Assembly (NCBI GenBank): GCA_037074705.1
Contig: CM073591.1
Location: forward strand, 82,256,532 to 82,320,531
DNA from: Zhengitettix transpicula
Taxonomy: Eukaryota > Arthropoda > Insecta > Orthoptera > Tetrigidae
DNA: 64,000 nt
Direction of reading: 5' to 3'
Of this stretch, positions 46,611 to 58,690 are shown one piece after another (the first letter of the stretch is position 1; each line of letters starts with the position of its first letter). The notes beneath the pieces were generated by a model. That model was not told the DNA's origin. It did no database searches and saw only the letters and a program-made list of their open reading frames with translations. The translations under genes and the position numbers were made by a program.

Positions 46611-49377
46611 TAGTTGTTTTTAATATTTAAAAAGAAGTAAGATATTATAATTTTTAATCATTTATATTTTTCACTGATGTTGAGCAAAAAACGTAGTCAT
46701 ACGTTCAGTTGTAATTTCCATGTTCGTATAAGTTTGAAGCTGATTTATGTCTTGTTAATTCGCTGTTAATCAAACTGAAAAATATGTACAATGTGGTGGA
46801 CCGAGTCGATTTCAAATTATAGCCTATTAGTTTTTAACAAAATATTGCTAGTCTTGGGATTAATTACCGAATACTGATTATTACCCCGGAAAATTATATA
46901 CGTCTAATTATTTAATTACTAAATTTTTAAAATAAAAGTATTAGAAGAATTATTATCTTTCCACCACATAAATAAACTACTAGAAATCAATATTGTGGGA
47001 GTCGATAAGAGGTTTCGGAGAATTTTAGGGAAAAAACGTTTATGACCTCTGCAACAAGGGAAGTAAAGGCGATTTACCAAAATAGAAGAATAGTCGAGAA
47101 TTATTCGCAGAGATTGGTTCATTCGCTTTAAAAAAAAATTAAGGTAAATATATGTCACATAGGCAATGTGTCCAAAGAACGTAGAGCCGAGAATATTCAC
47201 TGTACTGATCTCCATACAGTATTTGCAGAACTGCTATGAGTGGAAACGAGTCTCTGGACAATCTTTACTTCTTTTTTGAAAGTTGTTTGAACTTTACTTA
47301 AGGGTGATAATTTTGTATGATGAAAATGAAGAGTGAAGTTTATACTAAGAAAAATCGTCTGAAACATTTTCAATGAACAGTTGGTTTAAATAAAAATTAA
47401 AAATGAATACGTCTTATAATAGGACACAGTTCATCTCCAAATGCAAATGAGATGCTTCACAAAATGCAGTGTGTGCGTCTCCTGCTTTAGAATTTAAGTC
47501 ATTCTGAGGTACTTCGGGACCATTACAATTACCAGCGTTTGCTCAGCTGACTTAGTGTCAGCGTTCGTCGTGCTTCTGCTTACAAGACAGGGATTATCTG
47601 TCCACAAGGTGGGCCCGGAAACACCCGTTGTTCCCGTCAATAGAAAAGATCACATTATCATCTCGCTGAAACCTCAAATATGAACACTCCACTGCATCAC
47701 AGATTAAGATGATGAGAGATAACATTATTTTAATTGTGTATATATGGAAATTAGGCCGTAATGTACTTTCTAAGCATATTTTCACGTAATAATTATACAG
47801 ATATATTATCTGTTTCACAAATTTCTTACTTTACATCTTTGCGCAGTCAACATGATTTAGTTCTTAAATTACGCAATGATTTTATTCGCTCTCAAATTAA
47901 CTTCATGAATTGATATTTAATGTTGCTTGTACAGCAATGAGGCAAAAGACAGCTTTGGTTGCTAAATATAGCAAAACTATACAGTAAAATATTGTAAACA
48001 TAAGAAATGGATTAATGTTAGCACAGAAAGATACTATTTGGAATTATGTAAAAGCTGAACTGTGTGATGTATTCAAATAAACACATAAATCTTATATTAC
48101 CATGTAGGAAATCAGTTACATAAGTAGTAGTGCTTTATGAGAATGCGACACAGCGTTTAAATTTTATTTTCTGATTTGTGTTTTCTGGCAACTTCCCACT
48201 AAATACATGTCCTCGCATATACAAATATTATCGGTGATAGTTACTTAATCAATGTGTGAATAGTAAACAAACATTAAAATTTCGGTTCTTTTGAGACAGT
48301 ATAACTGATTCCTCGTTTCAAATATTTTAATACAATTTAATAAAAAGAAAAATTGCCAAGTCCAGACAAAAAAAATTTGAGTTTTGTCAACTGAATTGGC
48401 AGTTTTGTCGCTCTTTTGGTTTTTAGAAACGTTTTGTGGTATTTATATGATCACTTCTTTTGGCTATTTTTCTAATCTTTAATTTTCCATACGAGTCGTA
48501 AATTTTTCATTTGACAACAATTTACTTTAATACAATTGCTACCATAGCTTCCTACTTTCACTACGTATTAGAGTGGAAAAAATTAACCAATTAACTGAGA
48601 AATATGAAAGTATAATGGATAGAAGTCACCACTAGTTGAAGTTTTTGAGAAAAGTTAGGTACATCTTGGGCGGAAAATAATACAATTCATAATACTGGAC
48701 GGTGATAAGCGATAATAATTTAACTGATTTCTTAATAAAGGCACACGGATTGGTTAATAAAACAGTCTTGAAATTTTCGAGGATAAATATAATGCGTGAA
48801 GAAAAAAACAGCTAAGAAAATAATATAAATACATAAACATAATAAACACACCCAATAGATTTTGCAATATTCAATGCAGTTTTCATCTCGAATTCACTGG
48901 TTATATCTTCATGAAACACCCTGCGTACTGTTTCAAATATATTTCATAATTTTAGATAACTATTAAAACCCTGATTAATCGTTCATTACAATATTGACGG
49001 CTGGTATATTAAATGTATTTATTTAAATTATTTTCTTAGATTTTTTGATAGGCACAATCTGACACACAAAACATAAATTTCCAATTTTTAACTCGGAAAA
49101 GTCCTTTTTTTAGGTAGTTAATACATTTTTAAACGGAAAAGTCATTTTCACAAGCGAACCGTAGTTACCTGGAAGCGGATTATTCGGCGCGAATGCGGAT
49201 GCCACGGCTTTAAGTCCAGGCCAAAGGACGGCAACTGTTTCCAGGAATACAGCATAAAATCCAGAAAGCAGGTAAACAAGGGTTCACAATTATATTATCC
49301 TCGCCTGCCAAAAATTGACACGGAAAATGACGAGTCTTAAAGGAAATCAATTTTCTCTACGGAATTGAAGATTGTTC
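46611..49377. other. 5' intron stretch; one foldback-family fragment
   Basis: No gene. 48420-48490 (TAGAAACGTTTTGTGGTATT, ATCACTTCTTTTGGCTATTT) is a half copy of the CCACACAACGTTTCTGG family. The patch 47500-47640 is less AT-rich and vaguely tRNA-SINE-like (TCAGCTGACTTAGTGTCAGC), but no B box can be shown. Confidence 0.5.
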
Positions 49378-50243
49378 GTATGTTATACCCTGCTCTTACG
49401 ATATTTTTTTTTTTAGGTTTCATCGCCGTACACAAAAAATTTCATATTAAAAAATTCTGAATGTTTTGGAGTTGTATGAACACATAATGACTGAAACGAT
49501 TACCAAAATACCTATATTTATTACGAATAGACTGTCAGATTCAATTGAATTACTTAACAACCGACCAAAGTACTGCACGACTTTTATTGCTTTTCACTTA
49601 AAATTATCGGGCTTATTTCACTAAATTGTAACGATAATAATAATCAGTCATTTTTAATTAATGAAATAACGTCAGTCAATTAGTCAGAGATTTAATCAGA
49701 AATTTAGGAAGGAATCTTTATAATAATTTCCATATTTTCTCACACAAATTAACATTTGAATAACAATCTTTTTTTTTTTAAAAAAAAAAGAGCTATGGAG
49801 GAGGCTACATTTGGGGATGTCTTCTCCTCTCTCTGGTTCCTACATGCCCAGGCACCTCAGCCTGGTCGGGGTCGCAGTCTTTGGGCATACGGTAAGAGTT
49901 GTCCCCTATTCCTATTGGAATAGTCAGTCAGCTGCCTCCTAATCTGGTCAAGGCACGGCGAGGGAAAGCTGCGACCCCACAGCAAAACCCTCTCTCGCCA
50001 TTGGAAGGGCGTGGGACAAGTACCAAATGACGGACCTACCTGATGCAGGTTTTTTTTAGGTTTTTCCCTGCATCACTTTCAGGCAAATTTACGGATAGGA
50101 TTCTTAAAACATAGCCCGGGGGCCTTAGTTAGCCCTTGGCTACCTTGCTCTACCTTTCCGCATCCCCACTTTCACTCCCTTTCCTATTCTATAAGAGGGG
50201 AGTTGCCACTATGTGGATTACCCTATACATAACCTGTATACAC
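49378..50243 (+). mobile_element. Unit A retroposon, long form with AT-rich 5' extension
   Basis: The extension (49378-49806) matches 16666-17043 nearly base for base apart from two small insertions, and the unit A body follows to AACCTGTATACACC at 50243. Its 3' end lacks the A-tail and shares the variant CCCTATACATAACCTGT with the copy at 16195-16665, so these two form a subfamily. Confidence 0.87.
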
Positions 50244-50304
50244 CTTTTTCTTTATTTAGAAATGTAACACTTAAAATTTCAAAAAAATCACCAGTATACT
50301 AATT

Positions 50305-50415
50305 GAGTAAATAAATAGCCTAATAACACACACAAACAAATGCAATCCGTGTAGAAACATTGTGTGGTATTTATTTAGTACTTATTTTTTCTGGTATATG
50401 GCTATTTATTTATCT
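50305..50415. repeat. Foldback-family remnant (CCACACAACGTTTCTGG family)
   Basis: The short inverted ends GTAAATAAATAGCC and GGCTATTTATTTAT enclose TAGAAACATTGTGTGGTATT. It looks like an internally deleted copy. Confidence 0.6.
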
Positions 50416-51639
50416 AATTATTATAATGGTAACTCAGACGTTTATGTTTTCATTTAAATTATCAATACACCTTAGACTGTACTCAAAGTCAAAGTTTTTG
50501 AAATTTAATATCAGACGTTAAATATATAATAATTAAATGACATGCTTTGACTAAGTTTTGAAAAGTGCAAATTTATGTGAAAGCCGTGTTTGGCACCATA
50601 TTTATAACAATTTTATCGCCAAAAAAATATCAAATGTAGCTGACCTTGTTCTTCCCACGCCTTTTTCAAGCATTGTGAGACGATTACTTTACGTGACGTT
50701 ATTGCAGGGCGCGTATTTATCAAGCAAATATTCACTACGGTCTTATTTAAAGTATGCACTTTATGTACCTTAACACCACTAACGGCTGCTTCAAACGGCA
50801 CACTTATTAAATCTTTAAGCAATGCTCATGTATAATAATGAAAACTAGTTTTTCTTTTCAGTGTTAAGGATAGGTAGCAATTTTACTAAATTATAAGCAA
50901 TTCCTCGCACAAGCAGCACTATAAATTTTGTTTCCTCACAGGACTGTAAGGCTAATGATGATAAATGACAAACCGTTAACTGTGTCGGTTAATATGTTTT
51001 ACGTTAATTTGAAGTCTATTTAGGCTGAGAATTTAAACAAGAAGTATTACTGGAAACGATTTATTCCCGGATGCAAAAGAGTCTTTACATTAATATAATA
51101 CATAAACAATAAATAATGAAAAATATTGATTGCTGATGAGCAGGACATGTAAGAGTATACCTTGGTGGGATTTAAAAACATTTTACATGATACATTCGGA
51201 AGACATGACGGAAGACCTATGATTGTTGACATGAGTTTTGGCGGGCGTGTATACAAATCAATTGATCTAATTTATTTCTCGGTTTCCATCGAATATGATA
51301 CTATACGCTGACTGAGGGGAGTGTTTGGGAGAGAAGAATGAATATTTGTGAAAAGAAAGCTGTAATAAATGTGACGTTTTACGGTTTCCAAAAGATTTTA
51401 GAGTCTAACACGAGAGCTCAAATGTTGTCTTGATGCGACGCCATTCAGTCAATTCCAAGACGTCCGTCTTTGCATTCCAGTCACAGTGATGGAGCAATGG
51501 TCCGATATGCTAATGCCAGGGGCTAAGGAATTTGTCTGAATACGTCATTGGAGGAAACATTTATTTTTAAGAATAATAACTAAATGATGCACTGTGTCCT
51601 GCATTTTATAAATAGAAAAAAAATTATTTTAAGTATAGA
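50416..51639. other. 5' intron stretch without recognised genes
   Basis: AT-rich, short ORFs only; no repeat family recognised. Confidence 0.6.
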
Positions 51640-51965
51640 GGTGTGAGGAAATATATAAATTTAGGAAAATTGTGAAATAATAATAAGGAAGATAGACAAA
51701 TACAAACAAAATAAGTGATAATATAAATACCACACAACGATTCTGGAATCAATTTTTTCATTTTAAATTGTGAATTAACAGTATGAGATATAATAGGGAA
51801 GTAATAATAATACGAAGAAAGATGTCTAAATACAATCAAAAGAAGTGATAAAAATAGCGCACAACGTTTGTGGAAGCCTTGGCCCTTTCTTCAGGTTAAG
51901 AAAACTAAGAAGCACAAGAGTTCAGAGCGGCACAACTGCACGGGTCAGCTAAAAATCGCCATTTA
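51640..51965 (-). repeat. Two consecutive half copies of the CCACACAACGTTTCTGG family
   Basis: AAGTGATAATATAAATACCA, CACAACGATTCTGG (about 51710-51750) and AAGAAGTGATAAAAATAGCG, CACAACGTTTGTGG, TTTCTTCAGG (about 51840-51898) are left arms in the same orientation. The second continues into the family interior (AGTTCAGAGCGGCACAACTG). No right arms are present. Confidence 0.75.
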
Positions 51966-51977
51966 ACATTTTTGAAA

Positions 51978-52550
51978 TTTTTTGAGAATGATAGGTTTAA
52001 AATTGTGCGAATATTGTTCTGATTTGTTTTAACTGATTCGGTAAAGAAAATGGAGAGAAAGGCGTGATGTCTGGACTATCTTTCTCCTTCACCTACATCT
52101 TCGAAATTCTACCCAAAATTAATTTAGTTAACATCAATATTTAGCTAATATTTATAGAAGAATTTGGCTCTAAATTGAAAGTGTGTTATATAAAATTTTT
52201 AGTCATCACTTGTTTAAATATAATTTTTATTTGGATTTTTAGATTTTTTTCAAGCATTTTTCTCATTTATTACAATAAAGAAATCTTAAATAAAAACTAT
52301 TTACGTTTAAACCCCTTTTTGCATTAATGTAGGCAGCTAAAATCTACATCTGTAGCCCTGAAAAATAATAAATGTTAATATTATTATAATATTTATATTG
52401 GTAAAAAGAGAAATTAGATGTTGTTGAAGGAGAAAGATAAACCAGACATCATGTCTTTCTCTCCATTTTCTTCACCGAATCAGTTAAAGAAAACCAGAAG
52501 AATATTCGCACTGTTTTAATCTGTCATTCTCATAACATTTAAAATCTAAG
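51978..52550. mobile_element. Foldback element with about 125-bp arms
   Basis: Arms 51978-52105 and 52415-52545 are inverted: TTTGAGAATGATAGG / inverse, GTGCGAATATTGTTCTG / inverse, TAACTGATTCGGTAAAGAAA / inverse, ATGGAGAGAAAG / inverse, ATCTTTCTCCTTCA / inverse. The interior segment 52130-52260 (CTAATATTTATAGAAGAATT, TTTTTAGTCATCACTTG) is related to 54190-54320, inside the left arm of the next element. No hammerhead-like core was seen in these arms. Confidence 0.88.
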
Positions 52551-53660
52551 AAATATTTTATTATTATATATTTTATGCCTGATGTTAAATTGTAACCTTC
52601 ATTACATTGATACTTTTTTGAGACTGAAAGCTGTGTTCCGTTTCTGTTATGTGTCTGTAAGTCTTCGTCAAACCGTTTTAACATTACAGAGCATATGACG
52701 AATATGTTATGGTTAAATATAAGTTTGCAGTAATTATGCTTATATAAACATAATATATTCAAATTAAAACGTTTCATAAATCAAATAACGTTGGTTTTTG
52801 CAGTGTATTGATTTAATAAGACTCTCAGTTTATCCACCGGGACAATTGTTTATCAAAACAAAACTTTTTTGTGAAATTCATATCCGCCGCCGTCATGAGA
52901 CAGATTAAATAAATTAAAATTACAGACTTCAGCCACTTGACAACGGCGGTGAATTTCGCGAAATCGTTGCTTTTTAATAAATAATTGAACACGTTGATAA
53001 ACCGAGAATCTTTTTTTATTTCATTAATTGCATATGAGTTTCCAGAACCTTGCCAGCTGGATCAGTTCACGGAGGAAGGAGAAAAATTAGAATACTCGCA
53101 AGAATGAACCACTTTAATAATCATTAAGAAAGGATAGAATAAACGAAGAGTAACGTACGCTAATTTATAATTAATGAAGGAACTCTTTAAATAAATTAAG
53201 TGAACTTAATAGAGTATCGGCCACTTTAAATAATAACTATAAATACGTAAGGGAAATTCCTCTGTGAAGATAGAATCATCCAAGCGAGTACTTCGAAAGA
53301 ATTCTGCTAAATAGAGTTATACTGTTGTACTGGTAGAATTCATGCAAGAGCGACTGCTATAATTTACTGTTGAAGTCGTAATTAATACGTAAAAACGCAA
53401 ATGAAAGGAGAAGCATGCTTAGAATGAGCCAGGTCTATTTGAGAAACTATTGGAATGAAACTGTATTACTCACTCTCGACGTTAATATGGAATAAACTCA
53501 CACAACTTTCATGTTTCCAAACAACTATTTTCCGCTACAGATCTCTTTGCGGACCAAAAATACGGGTTTATTTGCAATTTACGGGGATTCGTGGCTGACA
53601 GGTTCACTGACAACGCAGGAGAATATTTGTGACGGTTTTGGCGAAACTGGGGTGGTAATT
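52551..53660. other. 5' intron stretch without recognised genes
   Basis: No family recognised. A local inverted pair with the word GCGGTGAATTTCG / GAAATTCATATCCGCCGCCG lies at about 52870-52965 and could be one more worn foldback. Confidence 0.5.
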
Positions 53661-53664
53661 AGGA

Positions 53665-56110
53665 ACCTGATTCATAACCGGAAATGTTTCATATTTCATT
53701 GCATGTTTTATAAAAAAAAATAAACATTAGCCATATGACTTTGGAGATAACTTATTATATACTGTTTTAAAGGACATTAGAAACCAAAATTCTATACCAA
53801 AAATGGAGTCATTTAGGAGCACTCTACGACACAGTAGAAAGATAGTTAGCATAAAAAGTTATGCCAAAGTGAACAATTATGGAGTAGTTATATAATAATA
53901 TATAAATATTAAAAAATAGCAAAACATGACTAACTACGGAGGTTGCGAAAGAACTGATGCTGTCAAAACGTGTTTATTTGCTGTTGTTTAAACCGTAAAG
54001 AACATATTACGAAGATTTAAAAGTTAATCCAAACACTGAAGCACAGGTTCACTTAATGTTTTATTTCCATATTTACTTAAGAATGCTGTCGAGAGAATTT
54101 AGTGTTTTAGTGATGTTGATAAATCTACAAAAATAATTATTTATGAAACATGCCTTGGAAATTGTACGCAAATTTTATTTAGATTACTTCAACATTTAGT
54201 TAATATTTATAGGAGAATTTGGCTCTGTATGGAAATTGTAACTTATAACTATTTTATAAAATTATTATTTTAAAAAATTTTTAGTCAACACTTGTTTTAA
54301 TATAATTTTGATTTTTAGATATACTCCATTGTAGTCCTGATGAAGTCATAAATAGAGGACGAAACGTTGTGTTGATTTTTATGTCTTTTTGTTAATAAAT
54401 TATTTTTGACTAATTTGGCTGTGTTCATACACAGGGTGGGTGAGAAATGATTGTTTCGGGATTATTCAAAGTTTTTTTTAGAGATAAATAGTTTTAATGC
54501 TAAACCTTTAGATTTACAGTCTGTACTAATCTTATGAGTTTTCTTTTGTAGAGAATGAACGCCGAGTAAATAAATCAAGATAATAACAACTTAGATGTGT
54601 TATTATTGACAGGAACGGTTGAGTTCAGGGGTGGTCTTGTTGTTTCACGCCGCTGGTAGGGGGGGGGGGGGGTGGGTCCAAGGTTTTTCTCTGAGAATGC
54701 GGACCATGGAATAAGAAAATTTGCTAAACACGCGACAACACTAACGACAACTTGCATGCCTCGGAAAGATCACATAAATGAGAGGTTAGTAAAACCTCGA
54801 GAAAAAAACTGCAACATTTGCGCTTGCTAAAAAGCAATTTTCTACTTCCAGAAACAGGAATAATTGATCCGCCGAGTACCGGCCGAATACTGGAATGCTG
54901 ATATTCGTGTATACAAAACAAATTTCATGAATAATATAAAGCCGGTACGAAAAGAAATAAGTCGAAAAAAAGGGGGGACGCAAGTCATACGAGTCTGGTT
55001 TCGAACACGCCAAGTCGATCTGACTTAAATGATCTCGTTTAATCAGTTTGCCAGTCTGAGAAACGTCTGATTTGAATATATCTAGCCTTTTCCACCGCGT
55101 GTTTAACGAGATCAACAAGATTGACCACGATTGCGACGGACACCACAAACGTGTTCAGTGAAGTGAAATTGCTGTGCCATTGATCTCTAGAGATACAGGA
55201 CATCCGCCCAGTTATTCCCGAAACCAAAAACTGTCATGTAATTACAGTAATTATCTCAAGTAGATACAACGAAACTACAATGTAACTAATAACCCGTATT
55301 CAGAGCAGACAGAGTTTCTGAATCCAATTTTACGCTTTCAGTCCAATTAAAATGTGAAGCTAACTACAAATAATTATATTTGATTTGATTAATCGTTCCG
55401 TTAATTCTATATTCAGAAAATATTTAGCAATTAAATTAAAAAAAAATTATAAAAAAACTGTATAAAATAATACCACTATGAGTTGGAAAATATCATATAC
55501 GTGAATTTTAGCTGTTTATATATCATGAATGTATGAGAAACAATGAAGGAATATACAGACTGTAAATATAAAGTTTTACCATAAAAACTATTTATCTCTA
55601 AAAAACTTCGATTAACCCGAAACAATCATTTCTCACCCACCCTGTGTATGAACACAGCCAAATTAATCAAAAATAATTTATTAACAAAAATACATAAAAA
55701 TCAATGAAACGTATCGTCCCCTATGACTTTATCAAAAAATGGAGTAAATAAAATTATATTAAAACAAATGTTGACTAAAAATTTATAATAATAATAATTT
55801 TATAAAATAGATTTAAGTTACAATTTCCGTACAGCGCCAAATCATTCTATAAATATTAACTAAATGTTGAAGTAATCTGAGTAAAATTTGCATACAATTT
55901 CCAAGGCATTTTTCATAAACAATTATTTAGTTAGATTTATCAGCATCACTAAAACACTAAATTCTCTCGACAGCATTCTTAAGTAAATCTGGAAATAAAA
56001 TATTAAGTGAATAATAATTTATCTTCAAAGTCAAATGGCTAACGTTTATTATTTTTTAATAAAACATGCATTCAAATTTGAAACATTTCCGGTTACGAAT
56101 CAGTTAAAAG
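53665..56110. mobile_element. Very large foldback element, arms about 0.55 kb, spacer about 1.06 kb
   Basis: The left arm (53665-54510) and right arm (55570-56110) are inverted copies over most of their length: ACCGGAAATGTTTCA, AATGCTGTCGAGAGAATTTA, GGCTGTGTTCATACACAGGG, TGGGTGAGAAATGATTGTTT. The left arm has about 290 bp extra (53757-54045). A plus-strand core at 54337-54365 reads CTGATGA, A, GTC/GAC stem, GAAACGTTGTG; the right-arm partner near 55700-55735 is worn (TTGATAA, GATAC). The spacer 54511-55569 has a G14 run at 54659-54672 and only short ORFs. Confidence 0.87.
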
Positions 56111-58380
56111 TGAGAAAAAATATTATCTGAATTTAGAAATAAAATTATGAATTATAAAATGCCTGCATGGGAAAATTCATAGTGCACAATAACTAGGCGC
56201 GAGCAAAGTGCTGGCGTAAACGGTGATGGTTACCAATATAGATTATGACACAAGATTGAGAATTGTTTAGAATTTATTTGAGGGGTAATGTCTTATTTTA
56301 TATAAATTCTGCAATATTATATTAAGCTCCGAAGGAGACAAGTACGCCGCCGATCATCAATGCAATTTAACATCTACATGACGATCTAAACAGGACTTAC
56401 GAAATAAGAACTTCGGAAGGTATTCAATTTTATCTGGCGGCATATTAACGCTTTGTTGTTCGTGAAGCTATATTGAAACGTCGTAAGAAGAATTAAAAGT
56501 ATAATACCGAAAAACTATAATCTTGAAATTATGAATAAATAAATAAAATATACTGTTTATTAAGGTATAATTAGAAGGCATAAAACTATATATGTGCTTG
56601 CTTAGATGAAGTTTTCGGTTGAATTATTGAGGTTGTCGTGTGATCCGTCGATAACAAAAAAAATAAAAATGAATAATAATACAAATCAGTTACTAACTGA
56701 AACACATCATAAATATGGAGCTCAACTTTGTAAATATTCAATAGAGTGCTTGATTAATGAATATTAAAGTATCTGCCAACCCACGTACAAGTTATAGAGT
56801 GATGGCGTCAACGACAAATTAAGGAAATGTAGAGGAAAGCTGAACCTCACGAGACATACTCGTATCTACATCTAAGTAGAATGATCTGTGCAATATCAGA
56901 CTCGCTCACCGTTCCAATGAAGAGAAGATTCTTGCCTGCTTGTGCCGGACTCTGGCAACTGTCTGTCTTCTGCGGTCCTGCCACGGGAACATTTTAACAA
57001 TTTTGTGGAAAGGCCGGCGTGCTATTGTCGGCAGATCAAAGCCGCTGGTTGAGGGCAGGAAGCGAGGCGATCATTACCTCCACCTGGACCCGTGTGCAAG
57101 CAGCCATCTCACTAAAACCCTAAAAGGACTCGACAAGCCATTGCCCGTAAACCTACAGGGTCAGTCACGAGACATGATACCTAAGACTTTGAGGAGATGG
57201 TTTTATTGAATCGAGAGAACACTCTGGGAACTGAGGACGACGGACATGCACTTTCCACGGAGGTACGTCCCTGAGAAAAACTCTTCTGCTCTTGGTTTTC
57301 TTGGGAAGGAGACAAATATTTCTAATACCGGAATTTAATTGAATGTCATGTAACATTGATTCTACAATTATTTTACTTGAGATAAACTTGCAGCCATGCT
57401 ATTTCGGAGAAAAGAGCTGAAACGTATCCCAAGCCTGAATACTTAGACGTATGTTTTGGAATGAATCAAATTACCCTGTAAATTAGTGAACAGTAGGAAA
57501 CAGAAAAATACATTTCGCATCGGTAAGGTTAGTAAAATAAACAATCCGTAAACCTACACGGGAACTTTAAAATATGGTAAACAGAAAAGGATATATTTAC
57601 AAAGTTCAGTTTTCTGAATGTTATTGTTCCCAATTACGATCCAAGGTCGGAAACGCACAACATAGAGACGTTATTCTTATATTTAAAGCGCGAATTAAGA
57701 ACTTCGCCCAAAAGAAAGTAATAAAAACGTCAGTCATTGGAACCTGCTTATTTCGCACTCCTCCATTTTTTTCCAACCGTACCCTTTTGCAAATCACAGA
57801 CAAGAACGTCACTACAAATTTCAACACACAGCAAAATTAATTTCAAATCCAATTTACGTCGTTAATGTGATATAGCATATAATTTCTTATAATAACTGTG
57901 ACTGTACTCTTCACTGTGAAATGATTGCAACTTTTCGGAAATATTTTAAAAAACTTTTCACAATACCACAGCGTCATTTTAATATTCTGGTTTAATGCTA
58001 AAAGGTTTTCTAGTTAATGTTCGAGTTTCAAAAACAGCGAAAGACAAATATATTTAAGAAAAAAATATCGACGTCTGTTCTCTAGTTAATTTTGATCCAT
58101 TGATCCCCTGTGCTATAATTATCGATTTTTGTAAACAGTGACTTATATTGCTCCAAGAATTGTGGACTGCTGCTGTAAATTTTACGCTTTTTACCGATTT
58201 CATCCCAATGTCCAGGATATTATTTTATTCCCGTCAAACTATCAAATCAAGTAAATCCCAGTCCTATTGCTAAATACTAAATTGATCTTCTTATATTCAA
58301 TTGGGCAGATATCCGCATCATTTGTCTGATGCTTTAGTAGCTGCCTCCATTCTCAACCACTTTGTTAGTCGCTAGTGGAG
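56111..58380. other. 5' intron stretch without recognised genes
   Basis: No gene. The patch 56900-57310 is markedly GC-richer, with an 89-codon ORF on plus and a 63-codon one on minus, neither with family likeness. Confidence 0.5.
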
Positions 58381-58386
58381 AAGAAG

Positions 58387-58690
58387 TAACAGGCTACGAA
58401 TAGGGTAACCCACGTAGTGGCCACTCCCCTATTATAACATAGGAAAAGGACAGAAAGTGGGGGGGATACCGAAGGGTAACGTACGGTAATGAAGGGTTAA
58501 CTACGCTGTAGGGCTGTAGTTTTAAGGATTTGCCTAAGATAATACTCAAGAAAAATCTGTATCAGGTAGGTCCGGCATTTGGTACTTGTCCAATGCCCTC
58601 CGATGGCGGGAGTGGGGTTTTCTCAGATTTTTTTTTTTTAGGGCAACATGAGGGTAATCCACGTTGGGCAACTCCCCTTTAATAGCATAG
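58387..58690 (-). mobile_element. Unit A retroposon, two adjacent 3' fragments
   Basis: In plus orientation the first fragment (58387-58625) begins GTAACAGGCTACGAATAGGG and reaches TATCAGGTAGGTCCGGC and TCCGATGGCGGGAG. The second (58628-58690) begins with T13AGGGCAACATGAGGG and stops after AATAGCATAGG. Both are in one orientation, which fits a short copy inserted in or beside an older one. Confidence 0.82.

Noticed and set aside
54511..55569. A transposase gene in the spacer of the large foldback
   Set aside because: Only ORFs up to 120 codons without DDE or other motifs; the spacer shows no known domain.
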